A stretch of DNA of 64,000 bases from Pseudarthrobacter naphthalenicus (GTDB lineage Bacteria; Actinomycetota; Actinomycetes; Actinomycetales; Micrococcaceae), in contig NZ_JARESG010000015.1 in assembly GCF_029076445.1 (NCBI RefSeq), forward strand, positions 44,935 through 108,934, written 5' to 3'. Numbering within the stretch: position 1 is the stretch's first letter; each line of letters starts with the position of its first letter. Of the stretch, positions 32,653 to 41,669 are shown piece by piece. Both the position numbers and the translations under genes were made by a program. The notes below the pieces were generated by a model that worked only from the letters and a program-made list of their open reading frames with translations, ran no database searches and was not told the origin of the DNA.

Positions 32653-33864
32653 TTAGCTGAGGTAGCCGTTCGGGTTCAGGACGTACTTCGTGGCTGCCCC
32701 GGCGTCGAATTCGGCGTAGCCCTTGGGTGCGTCTTCAAGGCTGATCGCCTTCGCATTGACGTTCTTGGCGATGTTCACCTTGTCGTTCAGGATGGCCATC
32801 ATCAACTGCCGGTTGTACTTCATCACCGGGCACTGGCCGGTCGTGAAGCTGAGCGACTTCGCCCAGCCGGTACCGAGGCTCAGGCTCAGGGAACCCTTCT
32901 TGGCAGCCTCGTCGATTCCGCCCGGATCGCCGGTGACGTACAGTCCCGGAATGCCCAGGGCCCCGCCGGCCGCGGTGAGCTCCATCAGCGAGTTGAGCAC
33001 CGTGGCGGGCGCCTCCTTGGCGTCATGGCCGTGCCCGCGCGCCTCGAAGCCCACGGCGTCCACACCGCAGTCCACCTCAGGCACACCCAGGATCTGTTCG
33101 ATCTGCTCCGCCGGGCCGCCCTTGGTGAGGTCCACCGTTTCGCAGCCGAAGCTGCGCGCCCTCGCGAGCCGCTCCTCGTTGAGGTCCCCCACAATAACGA
33201 CGGCGGCACCGAGCAGGTGCGCGCTGGTCGCCGCTGCGAGGCCAACAGGACCTGCGCCGGCAATGTAGACCGTGGACCCGACGCCCACCCCTGCGCTCAC
33301 CGCGCCGTGGAACCCCGTGGGGAAAATGTCCGACAGCATGGCCAGGTCCAGGATTTTCTCCATGGCCCGGTCCTTGTCCGGGAACTTCAGCAGGTTCCAG
33401 TCGGCGTAGGGCACCAGCACGTAGTTGGCCTGGCCGCCCACCCAGCCGCCCATGTCAACGTAGCCGTAGGCGCTGCCCGGGCGGTCCGGGTTCACGTTCA
33501 AGCAAATGCCGGTCTTGCGTTCCTTGCAGTTCCGGCACCGGCCGCAGGCGATGTTGAACGGGACCGAACAGAGGTCACCGACTTTGATGAACTCGACGTC
33601 GCGGCCCACCTCCACGACCTCGCCCGTGATCTCATGCCCCAGCACCAGGTTGGCCGGCGCCGTGGTGCGGCCGCGGACCATGTGCTGGTCCGATCCGCAG
33701 ATGTTGGTGGCCACGGTCTTCAGGATGACTCCGTGGTTGACGCTCCGCCCCACGTTCGCCGGGTTGACGCCCGGACCGTCTTTCAGCTCGAAAGTTGGAT
33801 AGTCAATGTCGATCAGCTCGACCTTGCCGGGTTCCTTGTAGGCAACGGCTTTGTTCCCTGTCAT
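32653..33864 (-). CDS. fdhA: Glutathione-independent formaldehyde dehydrogenase
   Basis: A 403-residue zinc MDR enzyme closely following the Pseudomonas-type formaldehyde dehydrogenase pattern: NKAVAYKEPGKVELIDIDYP at the start, catalytic ligands in NICGSDQHMVRGRTTAP and GHEITGEVVE, structural zinc CGRCRNCKERKTGIC, NAD loop IAGAGPVGLAAA, and the long C-terminal insert of this family. It oxidises formaldehyde to formate using tightly bound NAD without added thiol. Two adjacent ATGs exist; 33864 is better spaced (6 nt) from AAGAGGAG than 33867. It stands alone; the formate-type molybdoenzyme at 45.7 kb is unlinked. Confidence 0.92.
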   Translation of the reverse strand: MTGNKAVAYKEPGKVELIDIDYPTFELKDGPGVNPANVGRSVNHGVILKTVATNICGSDQHMVRGRTTAPANLVLGHEITGEVVEVGRDVEFIKVGDLCSVPFNIACGRCRNCKERKTGICLNVNPDRPGSAYGYVDMGGWVGGQANYVLVPYADWNLLKFPDKDRAMEKILDLAMLSDIFPTGFHGAVSAGVGVGSTVYIAGAGPVGLAAATSAHLLGAAVVIVGDLNEERLARARSFGCETVDLTKGGPAEQIEQILGVPEVDCGVDAVGFEARGHGHDAKEAPATVLNSLMELTAAGGALGIPGLYVTGDPGGIDEAAKKGSLSLSLGTGWAKSLSFTTGQCPVMKYNRQLMMAILNDKVNIAKNVNAKAISLEDAPKGYAEFDAGAATKYVLNPNGYLS

Positions 33865-34141
33865 CATGCTCTCCTCTTGTCAGCGCAGCTGCCCCGGTAG
33901 GGGCGCGGCGGATCATAAAGTGTTGCGATGGACCTCCAGGTGCAGGGGCCGCCCGTGGCTTGAGCAGCTGGATGTCATCCTGCGGTCGAAGGTCTGGCCA
34001 GTGTAGGCATGCCTCACCGGAAAGGGCCATAGCCTGCACCCCCTTTCTGCTCCCCTCTCACTGGGCCGGATTCCACTCGACTCGGGACGCGGCAGACAGG
34101 TAAAGTTCCCGCATCCGTTCGGAGAACTTTTGGAGGCGGCT

Positions 34142-34840
34142 GTGCTCAAAAAAATCAGCAAGTTGACCGGGGCCGTGGCGGGACTGCTGCTCTCGCTCGG
34201 CATGATCGCACCATCGGCGCAGGCACTAGCGACAACTGGCTACGACACCGATTCCGCCGGCAGCCTGCAGGTGGTGGTGAACAAGCACCGGCAGTTGGAC
34301 CCCGTGACATATGTGCCGTCGAAGCTGGTCAGGGTCCAGGGAGAGCGGCTCCGGGCCGAGGCGGCGGACGCGTACAAGCAGTTCGCCCAGGCCGGGAAGT
34401 CCCAGGGCATCAATGTTGTGCCGGTCAGCGGCTACCGTTCCTACAGCCAGCAGGCCAGCCTCTACGACAGCTATGTGGCCCAGTACGGACAGGCCACGGC
34501 AGACACCCTCTCGGCCCGGCCCGGCTACAGCGAACATCAGACCGGCCTGGCGATGGACATCGGCAACGCCAGCGGGGCCTGTGCCCTGCAGGCCTGCTTC
34601 GAAAGCACTCCCGCAGGCAAGTTCGCGGCCACGGACGCCTGGCGGTTCGGGTTCATCATCCGGTACCCGGCCGGGTACGAAGGCACCACCGGCTACACGT
34701 ACGAGCCCTGGCACCTGCGGTATGTGGGCAAGACCATCGCATCCGAGATGCACGCGCAGGGGGGCGCGCCGACCCTTGAGGACTACTTCAAGCTGGAACC
34801 GGCCCCGGATTACCTGACCGCCGCGGCGCTCGCGGGCTAG
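34142..34840 (+). CDS. D-alanyl-D-alanine carboxypeptidase, VanY/M15B family
   Basis: A 232-residue exported zinc peptidase. Signal peptide residues 1-30 (KKISKLTGAVAGLLLSLGMI, cleavage near SAQALA). M15 motifs: SGYRSYSQQ, SEHQTGLAMDI with zinc ligands H132 and D139, and EPWHLRY with E188 (base) and H191. It trims terminal D-alanine from peptidoglycan stems. GTG 34142 has GGAGG five bases upstream; that ribosome site overlaps a TTG that opens the longer frame. Its last four bases overlap the convergent dehydrogenase gene. Confidence 0.9.
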   Translation: MLKKISKLTGAVAGLLLSLGMIAPSAQALATTGYDTDSAGSLQVVVNKHRQLDPVTYVPSKLVRVQGERLRAEAADAYKQFAQAGKSQGINVVPVSGYRSYSQQASLYDSYVAQYGQATADTLSARPGYSEHQTGLAMDIGNASGACALQACFESTPAGKFAATDAWRFGFIIRYPAGYEGTTGYTYEPWHLRYVGKTIASEMHAQGGAPTLEDYFKLEPAPDYLTAAALAG

Positions 34841-35784
34841 CGGCCGTCGCCGCCGCCCAACACCACGTTCACCGGTTCTTCACCGGCCTGCAGCAACCCG
34901 ATCTGCTTCCGGATCAGCCGGGCCATCCGGGGCAGCATGGCTGTGCTCGCGCCGCCGACGTGCGGAGTGATCAGCACACCGGGAACGGTCCACAACGGAT
35001 GGTCCTGGGGCAGCGGTTCGGGGTCCGTTACATCCAAGGCCGCCCGCAGCCGCCCGGTGGAGGTCTCGCGGAGCAGGGCGTCGGTGTCGGCCACCGGACC
35101 CCGCGCCACGTTCACCAGCAGCGCCCCGTCCGGCATCGCGGCAAGGAATTCGCCGTTAACCAGGTGACGGGTCTGCTCGCCCAAGGGAACACTGACCACC
35201 ACGATGTCGTGCAGCGGCAGCTGCTCTTGCAGGGACTCAATCCCGTAGATCCGGCCCGTGGCATCGTCCCGGGCGCGGCTGGCCAGCCGGGTCACTTCGG
35301 TTTCGAACGGCAGCAGCCTGGCCTCAATCGCCTTGCCAACTCCCCCGTAGCCCACCAGCAGCACGCGCCGGTCGGCCAGGCTGGGGCGCAGCCCGTTGTC
35401 CCAGGTGCCCGTCGACTGGTTCCGGGCAAAGTCCCCGAGCCCCCGCTGGCTGGCAATCATCATGCCCACGGCAAGTTCCGCCGTCGAGGTTTCATGAACT
35501 CCGGCAGCGTTGGCAAAACGACACCCCGCGGGCAACGCCTTGGCCACGCCGTCGTACCCGATCGACTGGCTCTGCACCAGCCCCACGCTGACGGCGGCGA
35601 GCGCCGCGAGGGCATCCGGTTTGCCCATGTATGGCGGCACCACCAGATCCAAGTGCGGCGCCGGCGGCTCGCCAGTCAGGTCCCACAGGACAACTTCAAC
35701 GCCGGCGGGCAGCTCCACCGCATCAGCCAACTCCTGGCTGGGCAGGCTCACCCGTAAATTCTGTTCCGCGGCCACACCGGACAT
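34837..35784 (-). CDS. D-isomer specific 2-hydroxyacid dehydrogenase
   Basis: A 315-residue NAD-dependent enzyme. Rossmann loop VLLVGYGGVGKAIEARL; catalytic Arg in LLVNVARGPVADTDALL, Glu in DVTDPEPLPQDHPLW, His in VLITPHVGGAS. It reduces or oxidises a 2-oxo/2-hydroxy acid such as glyoxylate, phosphoglycerate or similar; the substrate is not determinable. Standalone gene convergent with VanY. Confidence 0.88.
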   Translation of the reverse strand: MSGVAAEQNLRVSLPSQELADAVELPAGVEVVLWDLTGEPPAPHLDLVVPPYMGKPDALAALAAVSVGLVQSQSIGYDGVAKALPAGCRFANAAGVHETSTAELAVGMMIASQRGLGDFARNQSTGTWDNGLRPSLADRRVLLVGYGGVGKAIEARLLPFETEVTRLASRARDDATGRIYGIESLQEQLPLHDIVVVSVPLGEQTRHLVNGEFLAAMPDGALLVNVARGPVADTDALLRETSTGRLRAALDVTDPEPLPQDHPLWTVPGVLITPHVGGASTAMLPRMARLIRKQIGLLQAGEEPVNVVLGGGDGR

Positions 35785-35879
35785 CCGTGCTCCCTCTCTC
35801 GACGTCCCTGACAGTTAACCAGCTTTGCCTATCCGTGAGTGACGCCGGCGCCAAACAAGATGGTCTCCCCTTCATTCTC

Positions 35880-35899
35880 CTGTTTCCCTCTGTTCACAC
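35880..35899 (+). promoter_or_regulatory. Possible PHO-box-like direct repeat before phoX
   Basis: CTGTTTCCCT-CTGTTCACAC is a 10-bp-spaced direct repeat of CTGTT, with the second unit resembling the actinobacterial PhoP half-site GTTCAC(C). It lies ~55 bases before the PhoX start and ~15 before a TAGGCG hexamer. Confidence 0.4.
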
Positions 35900-35953
35900 G
35901 CGGGGGGCAGTCTAGGCGTAGTCCCAACGCCCCTTCACCCCCAGGAGAACGCC

Positions 35954-37384
35954 ATGCCCAATCCCGTATCCCGCCGCAGCTTCCTCGGCGCCGGTGCAAG
36001 CGCCACTGCCCTGGGCTTCGCCTTCGCCGGCGCCGGCAGCCTTGCCCCCTTCACCCGCCCCGCCAACGCGGCCACCCGCAACGCCCTCGGCTACGGGACG
36101 CTGGTTCCGGACCCGAAGGGAATCCTCGCGCTGCCCGAAGGCTTCTCCTACAAGCTGCTGGCTCGCTCCGGGCAGACTCCCACCGCGGACGGCGCCCACC
36201 CGTCGGACCCGGACGGCATCGGCGTCTTCGACGGCTCCAACGGCGGCTCCGTGTTGATCGTCAACCACGAGAACAGCGGCTCGGAGCCCTTCCCGGTTCC
36301 CGTCGTGGAGGGCATCACCTACGATCCGGGTGCAAAGGGCGGCACCTCCACCATCGTGGTGGACGCCGCCGGTAACCGGGTAAGCCAGTACACGTCCGTG
36401 GCGGGCACCAACAACAACTGCGCCGGCGGTATCTCGCCCTGGGGCACGTGGCTGACGTGCGAGGAGACCGAAGCCCGGGCAGGGTCCGGCACCAACACCA
36501 AGGACCACGGCTACGTCTTTGAGGTCGACCCCGCCAGCCGCGAGGCCAACGTCGGCTTCTCCGCCGTCCCCCTGAAGTTCCTGGGACGCTACTCGCACGA
36601 GGCCGTCGCCGTGGACCCCGCCACCACCCAGATCTACCTCACCGAGGACGCGGGCAACCCCAACGGCCTCTACCTCCGCTGGACCCCGCCGGCCGGTTTC
36701 ACCCCCGGCAAGGGCAAGTTCGTGGCCCTGGCACAGTCCGCCGGGGGCGACGTCGCCGGGCGGCTGCAGGCCATGAAGGCCTTCCGCGGATCCACCCATG
36801 TCAAGGACCTGACCGAGGCCACCACGGTGGGCACGCGTTACAAGGTCGAATGGGTGGATGTCCCGGACCGAGACGCCCGCACCACCTCAGTGCGCAAACA
36901 GTTCCCCAATGATGAGATCACCCGTTCCCGCAAGCTTGAGGGCCAGTGGTGGGGCGACGGCGGGGCGTACTTCGTCTCCAGCTTCGCCCGCACCACCGAC
37001 GGTTCCGTCAATGAACACGACGGCCAGGTGTGGCACTACGACCCCGCCACGGAGACCATCACCCTGAGCACCATTTTCGGCGTCAACACGGACCCGGACC
37101 GCGACGGCGCCTTCGACGGCCCCGACAACATCACGGTGGCTCCCCAGGGCGGCCTGATCCTGGCTGAGGACGGCAACGGGGTCTCCCACCTTGTGGGCGT
37201 CACCGACCAAGGCATGTCCTACCCGCTGGCCCGGAACGAGTACAACGACTCCGAATTCTGCGGCCCGGCGTTCAGCAAGGACGGCAAGTGGCTCTTCGCC
37301 AACATCCAGTCCCCGGGTTTCACGCTGGCCATCACCGGGCCGTGGACCCGCCCGTCCAACGCCTCCACCACTGCAGCCGGGTAA
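35954..37384 (+). CDS. PhoX-family (DUF839) phosphatase, Tat-exported
   Basis: A 476-residue exported protein. It has a Tat signal SRRSFLGAGASATALGF with cleavage near residue 40, then the PhoX/DUF839 beta-propeller: DPKGILALPEGFSYKLLARSG, SVLIVNHENSG, GGISPWGTWLTCEET (the conserved Glu), SHEAVAVDP, and DGPDNITVAPQGGLILAEDG. PhoX enzymes are calcium/iron alkaline phosphatases; DUF839 relatives are not all proven phosphatases. A CAGGAGA ribosome site precedes the ATG. The upstream direct repeat suggests PhoP control. Confidence 0.85.
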   Translation: MPNPVSRRSFLGAGASATALGFAFAGAGSLAPFTRPANAATRNALGYGTLVPDPKGILALPEGFSYKLLARSGQTPTADGAHPSDPDGIGVFDGSNGGSVLIVNHENSGSEPFPVPVVEGITYDPGAKGGTSTIVVDAAGNRVSQYTSVAGTNNNCAGGISPWGTWLTCEETEARAGSGTNTKDHGYVFEVDPASREANVGFSAVPLKFLGRYSHEAVAVDPATTQIYLTEDAGNPNGLYLRWTPPAGFTPGKGKFVALAQSAGGDVAGRLQAMKAFRGSTHVKDLTEATTVGTRYKVEWVDVPDRDARTTSVRKQFPNDEITRSRKLEGQWWGDGGAYFVSSFARTTDGSVNEHDGQVWHYDPATETITLSTIFGVNTDPDRDGAFDGPDNITVAPQGGLILAEDGNGVSHLVGVTDQGMSYPLARNEYNDSEFCGPAFSKDGKWLFANIQSPGFTLAITGPWTRPSNASTTAAG

Positions 37385-37394
37385 ATAGGCCGTA

Positions 37395-37430
37395 AGTTGG
37401 GGTCTGACAACCACTTGTCAGACCCCAACT
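37395..37430 (+). terminator. phoX terminator
   Basis: Perfect 16-bp stem AGTTGGGGTCTGACAA (37395-37410) with 37415-37430, 4-nt loop, ten bases after the PhoX stop and only 16 before the next start. Confidence 0.8.
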
Positions 37431-37446
37431 ACACGGGCAGGGCGGT

Positions 37447-39123
37447 ATGGACGCAGACGTCATCACCATCGGCGGCGGCCTGGCCGGGCTGGCGGCCAGC
37501 AATGAACTGGTCAGGGCCGGTAAGCGCGTGGCCATCCTCGACCAGGAGAATGCGGCGAACCTGGGCGGACAGGCCTTCTGGTCCCTCGGCGGCCTCTTCC
37601 TGGTGGACACGCCCATGCAGCGCCGGCTTCGGGTGAAGGATTCCTTCGACCTGGCGTGGCAGGACTGGCAGGGCTCCGCGCAATGGGACAGGTTCGACGG
37701 CCAGCACCCCGAAGACGAATGGGCCCGGCAATGGGGACGCGCCTACGTTGAGTTCGCGGCCGGCGAGAAACGTGCCTGGCTGAGGGAGCAAGGCATCAGG
37801 TTCACCCCGCTGGTGGGCTGGGCCGAACGCGGCGACGGCCGGGCCGGCGGCCACGGCAACTCTGTACCCCGCTTCCACGTCCCGTGGGGAACCGGCACCG
37901 GAATCTCCGAACCGTTTGCGGACAAGGCCCGGGCGGCGGCCGCGGCGGGCAAGGTCCGGTTCCATTTCCGCCATCAGGTGGATGCGTTGATGTTCGACGG
38001 CGGTGCGGTCACCGGGGTGCGCGGCACCCTTTTGGCACCGGATTCCTCAGCCCGCGGGGTGGCCTCAAACCGGAACAAGGTGGGCGAGTTCGAACTGCGC
38101 GCGCAGGCCGTGATCATCGCCAGCGGAGGGATCGGCGGCAACCACGGCCAGGTGCGCACGTGGTGGCCGCAGCGGCTCGGTACCCCTCCGGAGAAGATGA
38201 TCACCGGAGTTCCGCAGCATGTCGACGGGCGGATGCTGGACATCGCAGACCACGCCGGCGTCCGGCTGGTCAACCGCGACCGGATGTGGCACTACACCGA
38301 AGGAATCCAAAACTGGAACCCCGTCTGGCCGGACCACGCCATCCGGATCCTGCCCGGGCCCTCATCCCTGTGGTTCGACGCCCTGGGGCGCCGGCTTCCC
38401 GCTCCCGGGCTGCCGGGTTACGACACCCTTGGCACCCTGAAACTGCTGCGCACCACCCCGGACATCCGGCAGCACAGCCACTCGTGGTTCATCCTCAACC
38501 AGAAGATCATCGAGAAGGAGTTCGCCCTCTCCGGCTCTGAGCAGAACCCGGACATCACCAACAGGGACCTCAAGCTGCTGCTCCGGTCCCGGCTGGGGCG
38601 CGGCGCGGGGGCGCCGATCGAGGCGTTCAAGGAGCACGGAGAAGACTTTGTGGTCGCGGAGAACCTGGCCGACCTGGTGGCCGGGATGAACCGGCTGACG
38701 GACGAGCCCCTGTTGGACCACCAGCACCTTCTGCGCCAGATTGAGGAACGCGACGCCGAGATCCGCAACCCCTACTCCAAGGACGTCCAGGTGAGCGGCA
38801 TCCACAACAGCCGCCGTTTCCTGGGCGACAGGGTGTTCCGGACGGTGAAGCCGCACCGGATCCTTGACCCGGCGGCGGGCCCGCTGATCGCTGTCAGGCT
38901 TCACGTTGTGACCCGGAAAACCCTGGGCGGCATCCAGACAGACCTCACCGGGCAGGCCTTCGCGCAGAACGGGCCCCGGATCCCGGGCCTCTACGCGGCC
39001 GGCGAGGCGGCAGGGTTCGGCGGCGGCGGCGCCCACGGCTACAACGCGCTGGAAGGAACGTTCCTGGGCGGGTGCCTCTTCACCGGCCGGACCGCGGGTC
39101 GCGCCCTTGCGGCCCGGCTCTAG
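37447..39123 (+). CDS. FAD-binding dehydrogenase (3-ketosteroid-dehydrogenase/fumarate-reductase-like)
   Basis: A 558-residue flavoprotein. Residues 3-33 are the FAD fold (DVITIGGGLAGLAASNELVRAGKRV, LDQE). NLGGQAFWSLGGLFLVDTPMQ, AVIIASGGIGGNHGQVRTWWP and the C-terminal LYAAGEAAGFGGGGAHGYNALEG belong to the flavoprotein dehydrogenase subfamily often labelled 'FAD-binding dehydrogenase', related to KstD. The substrate is not known, and no steroid genes are nearby. Its stop overlaps the end of the convergent DinB gene by four bases. Confidence 0.87.
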   Translation: MDADVITIGGGLAGLAASNELVRAGKRVAILDQENAANLGGQAFWSLGGLFLVDTPMQRRLRVKDSFDLAWQDWQGSAQWDRFDGQHPEDEWARQWGRAYVEFAAGEKRAWLREQGIRFTPLVGWAERGDGRAGGHGNSVPRFHVPWGTGTGISEPFADKARAAAAAGKVRFHFRHQVDALMFDGGAVTGVRGTLLAPDSSARGVASNRNKVGEFELRAQAVIIASGGIGGNHGQVRTWWPQRLGTPPEKMITGVPQHVDGRMLDIADHAGVRLVNRDRMWHYTEGIQNWNPVWPDHAIRILPGPSSLWFDALGRRLPAPGLPGYDTLGTLKLLRTTPDIRQHSHSWFILNQKIIEKEFALSGSEQNPDITNRDLKLLLRSRLGRGAGAPIEAFKEHGEDFVVAENLADLVAGMNRLTDEPLLDHQHLLRQIEERDAEIRNPYSKDVQVSGIHNSRRFLGDRVFRTVKPHRILDPAAGPLIAVRLHVVTRKTLGGIQTDLTGQAFAQNGPRIPGLYAAGEAAGFGGGGAHGYNALEGTFLGGCLFTGRTAGRALAARL

Positions 39124-39632
39124 TCGCTGCCCTGCGGTCCGAGCCCCTTCGCATAGGCTGCCTGCCCCACGTGCTGGAGGCAGTCGGCGATGGTGCTGAC
39201 CAGCCGCACCCCCATGGTGACGGGCGGGTCCCAGCGCTTGTCAACCACGCGGTCGAGGGCATCGTCTGTGAGGGTCTGCACGAATGCCACCGTCTGCCGG
39301 TGAACGGCGTCGTAGTACTCCAGCAGCAGTTCGGGTGGGGCCTGCACGCTGTCCACCTGACTGCTGGAGTGGCCGTAACCGGTATCGCGCTCCGCCAGCG
39401 GGAGGCCGAAACGGCCGGCAAAGCCCTGTGACGTCCACACCTGGTCCAGCCCTGCGGCCGAGGCGACCTGGGCGTCCTCCACCCGGCTCAGGTGCCAGAC
39501 CAGCCATGCGATCGAGTTCCCGGTCCCGGAAGGACGGCGGGCCAGGGCCGCGCGGTCGAGCCCCGCAAGTGTGGCCTCCACGGTCTCCCGGATCCGGCCA
39601 AAGGCATCAAGCAACAGTTCACTGGATTTCAT
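39120..39632 (-). CDS. DinB-superfamily protein, mycothiol transferase-like
   Basis: A 170-residue four-helix protein. ELLLDAFGRIRETVEATLAGL, GNSIAWLVWHLSRVEDAQ (metal-binding His) and the later DCLQHVGQAAYAKGL region match DUF664/DinB mycothiol-dependent transferases. These act in thiol-based detoxification in actinobacteria; the electrophile is unknown. It begins with ATG 39632 and overlaps the convergent FAD dehydrogenase by four bases. Confidence 0.82.
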   Translation of the reverse strand: MKSSELLLDAFGRIRETVEATLAGLDRAALARRPSGTGNSIAWLVWHLSRVEDAQVASAAGLDQVWTSQGFAGRFGLPLAERDTGYGHSSSQVDSVQAPPELLLEYYDAVHRQTVAFVQTLTDDALDRVVDKRWDPPVTMGVRLVSTIADCLQHVGQAAYAKGLGPQGSD

Positions 39633-39686
39633 CAGGTCCTCCCGGAGTAAACCTACTTCAGGATCGCCGCGCAGCGAAGGGTTCGT

Positions 39687-39730
39687 CGAACGGGCCGCGC
39701 CCTGCCTTCGCAGCAGGGGCGGCCCGTTCG
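39687..39730 (-). terminator. Hairpin after the VOC gene
   Basis: An 18-bp stem with one bulged G (39687-39705 / 39713-39730, arm CGAACGGGCCGC), 7-nt loop, 14 bases beyond the VOC stop and before the DinB gene on the same strand. Confidence 0.7.
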
Positions 39731-39743
39731 TCCTTAGCGTTGA

Positions 39744-40124
39744 CTAACCGCGCTGGGTGAGGACGAGGATGTTTCCTTCACTGTCCAGGAACCAGGCGGA
39801 CTTGCCCCAGTCGTTGGTGGCGACGCCGTTCTCCGTCTTCAACCCGGGCATGTCGTAGTCCTCGAAGACGACCCCGCGGCCCCGCAGGTCTTCCATCTCC
39901 CGTTCCAGATTGTCTGTTTCCCAGCCCATCTGGGTGTTCTTGGCCGACCCTGCGTTATCCGTCTGGTAAACGAGGAAGCTGGTGCCGTTGCCGCACCTGT
40001 ACAACGCGCTGTCCTCCTCGACGGCCTCAGTTGATTCGAGCCCCAGCTTGTCGCGATAAAATTCCTTCGCTCTGCTGATGTCCTTCGCCGGAAGGACAGC
40101 CATGATCGTCGAATCCTTGAGCAT
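39744..40124 (-). CDS. VOC (glyoxalase/bleomycin-resistance fold) protein
   Basis: A 126-residue VOC protein: STIMAVLPAKDISRAKEFYRDKLGLE begins the first beta-alpha-beta unit, SFLVYQTDNAG and the C-terminal SAWFLDSEGNILVLTQ the second. Metal ligands are not clearly all present. The substrate is unknown. ATG 40124 has AAAGGAA six bases upstream; the 30-residue upstream extension has no site. Confidence 0.85.
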   Translation of the reverse strand: MLKDSTIMAVLPAKDISRAKEFYRDKLGLESTEAVEEDSALYRCGNGTSFLVYQTDNAGSAKNTQMGWETDNLEREMEDLRGRGVVFEDYDMPGLKTENGVATNDWGKSAWFLDSEGNILVLTQRG

Positions 40125-40406
40125 GATGATTCCTTTGTGCCTCTTCGCGTTGGTGGCGGTGCTCTCCCCCGGTAGCGGGTCCCGCAGCGTCTTCGCCTGG
40201 GGCCGCGTGGCCATCCGTTGCGCCGGGTTCCGGGACGGCCACCTGGGACTCTGACGCCCCGCCAGCCATCTTCGGCGCGAGGGTCCCCGAAGCTTATGTG
40301 GCCATTATCGGACGAACCGGGACAGACCGACATACCCTATTTGAACCCAGCCCCCGTTGGCTTGAAGATGTGGAGCGGAGCGGGGGCGCCACGGGATAAT
40401 GGATCC

Positions 40407-40718
40407 ATGAGCAACCAGGACCCGGACCTCTGGGAGGAATTCGACAAGGTCAAGGCCGCCCGCCCGGACCGCGTGGCCGGCCGCCCGGGTGGTGAACCTG
40501 TGGGCTTTGGGTTCAGCACCGGTGTGCGCAGTGCGAAGGTCGCCCTCGGCTTCGCGGTCTATGCCCTGGCGCTTGGAACCACGCTGGTGATCACCGGAGC
40601 CGTCGTCTTCATCGCCCAGCACCAGTGGCTGCTGCTGGCGCTGATGGTGCTCATCGAGGCCGTGTTCGTCTACGGATTCGTCCGGCTGGCCCGCCAGGCG
40701 CGCAACCGGCGCTCCTAG
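40407..40718 (+). CDS. Small two-helix membrane protein
   Basis: A 103-residue protein. A charged 45-residue N-terminus (DPDLWEEFDKVKAARPDRVA) precedes two hydrophobic helices (VALGFAVYALALGTTLVITGAVVF and LLLALMVLIEAVFVYGFV) and a basic tail. I do not recognise the family. GATAAT six bases before the ATG is a near-ideal -10 and implies leaderless translation. Confidence 0.75.
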   Translation: MSNQDPDLWEEFDKVKAARPDRVAGRPGGEPVGFGFSTGVRSAKVALGFAVYALALGTTLVITGAVVFIAQHQWLLLALMVLIEAVFVYGFVRLARQARNRRS

Positions 40719-40737
40719 CGGCCGGTCACCGAGGCGG

Positions 40738-41061
40738 CTAGGACCTTGCGGCGCGGATCGCCCCGCGGACCGCGGCGCCCAGAACGGCGATCAGCGGAAC
40801 CAGGCAGACCAACGTGACAACCGTGTTGGGCCGGAATTCTGCCCGGCCGCCGGCGTTCCCGTAGACGCCCAGAGGCAGCACCATCCCGCCGCCGCCTCCG
40901 CCGGAGGCGCCATCCCCCGCCTCGCCTCCGCCGCCGAATCCGAAGGACACCAGCGCCACGGGGACGATTTCTTCCCCGCCCACGGTGACCGGCTCGCCGT
41001 ATGCCTTGGTCACGCCAACATTCTTGAAGGTGTCCACAAAGGACGCAAAGGAATTAGACAT
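40738..41061 (-). CDS. GerW/YtfJ-type protein
   Basis: A 107-residue protein. FVDTFKNVGVTKAYGEPVTVGGEEIVPVALVSFGFGGG followed by a Gly-rich stretch and MVLPLGVYGNAGG is the GerW (YtfJ) domain, and a single C-terminal helix (VVTLVCLVPLIAVLGAAV) follows. In Bacillus the family is linked to spores, but here the host is probably non-sporulating, so that name is not functional evidence. TATGGT lies six bases before the ATG. The next gene is divergent 95 bases away. Confidence 0.83.
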   Translation of the reverse strand: MSNSFASFVDTFKNVGVTKAYGEPVTVGGEEIVPVALVSFGFGGGGEAGDGASGGGGGGMVLPLGVYGNAGGRAEFRPNTVVTLVCLVPLIAVLGAAVRGAIRAARS

Positions 41062-41156
41062 GGCTCCACCATAGGTGCGCGGCACCCTGACCGCCATGGG
41101 GCGAGCGCCCGACGTCGGCCGTTGCCTCTGCGCCCTGGCCTTGCGATACTGCGTGG

Positions 41157-41654
41157 ATGCCTGCGCCCCACACCGCTTTCGCCGAGAACGCCATCCGCCA
41201 GTCCCCGCGTGCCCAGTTTGAGGCATTCCTCGATGACCACCGCAATATGCTCACGAACTGCCTGAACGGGCTGACCGAGGAGCAGGCACGCCGGTCCCTG
41301 GTGGCGTCCCGCACGACGCTCCTCGGCCTGGTCAAGCACGCGGCCTTCGTGGAAAAGGTGTGGTTCGACGAGGCCGTCACCTGCCGGTCCCGCGCCGAGA
41401 TCGGCATCCCGGCGGGCCCGGATGAGTCGTTCATCCTCACAGAGCAGGACACCATTGCCAGTGTCCAGCAGGCACACCACGACGCGTGTGCGGCCGCACG
41501 GGACGCGACGGCCTCGTTGGCTCTCGACGATATGCTCCACGGGAACCGCCGCGGCCCGCTCCCCCTGCACTGGGTCTACCTGCACGTGCTGCGCGAACTC
41601 GCCCAGCACTGCGGGCATGCCGATATCCTGCGGGAGCAGATCCTCGCCGGCTAG
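41157..41654 (+). CDS. DinB-superfamily (DUF664) protein
   Basis: A 165-residue protein with the DUF664 pattern: LTNCLNGLTEEQARRSLVASRTTLLGLVKHAAFVEKVWF (His ligand) and HWVYLHVLRELAQHCGHADILREQI (two His ligands near the end). It is probably a mycothiol- or other thiol-dependent transferase. GATACT lies exactly six bases before the ATG (leaderless). The 14-bp tandem repeat begins 16 bases after its stop. Confidence 0.87.
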   Translation: MPAPHTAFAENAIRQSPRAQFEAFLDDHRNMLTNCLNGLTEEQARRSLVASRTTLLGLVKHAAFVEKVWFDEAVTCRSRAEIGIPAGPDESFILTEQDTIASVQQAHHDACAAARDATASLALDDMLHGNRRGPLPLHWVYLHVLRELAQHCGHADILREQILAG

Positions 41655-41669
41655 GACCGCGAACCGCGC

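Noticed and set aside
32608..33900. 430-codon rightward frame opposite fdhA
   Set aside because: Shadow of a well-supported dehydrogenase; the composition is typical of antisense high-GC frames.
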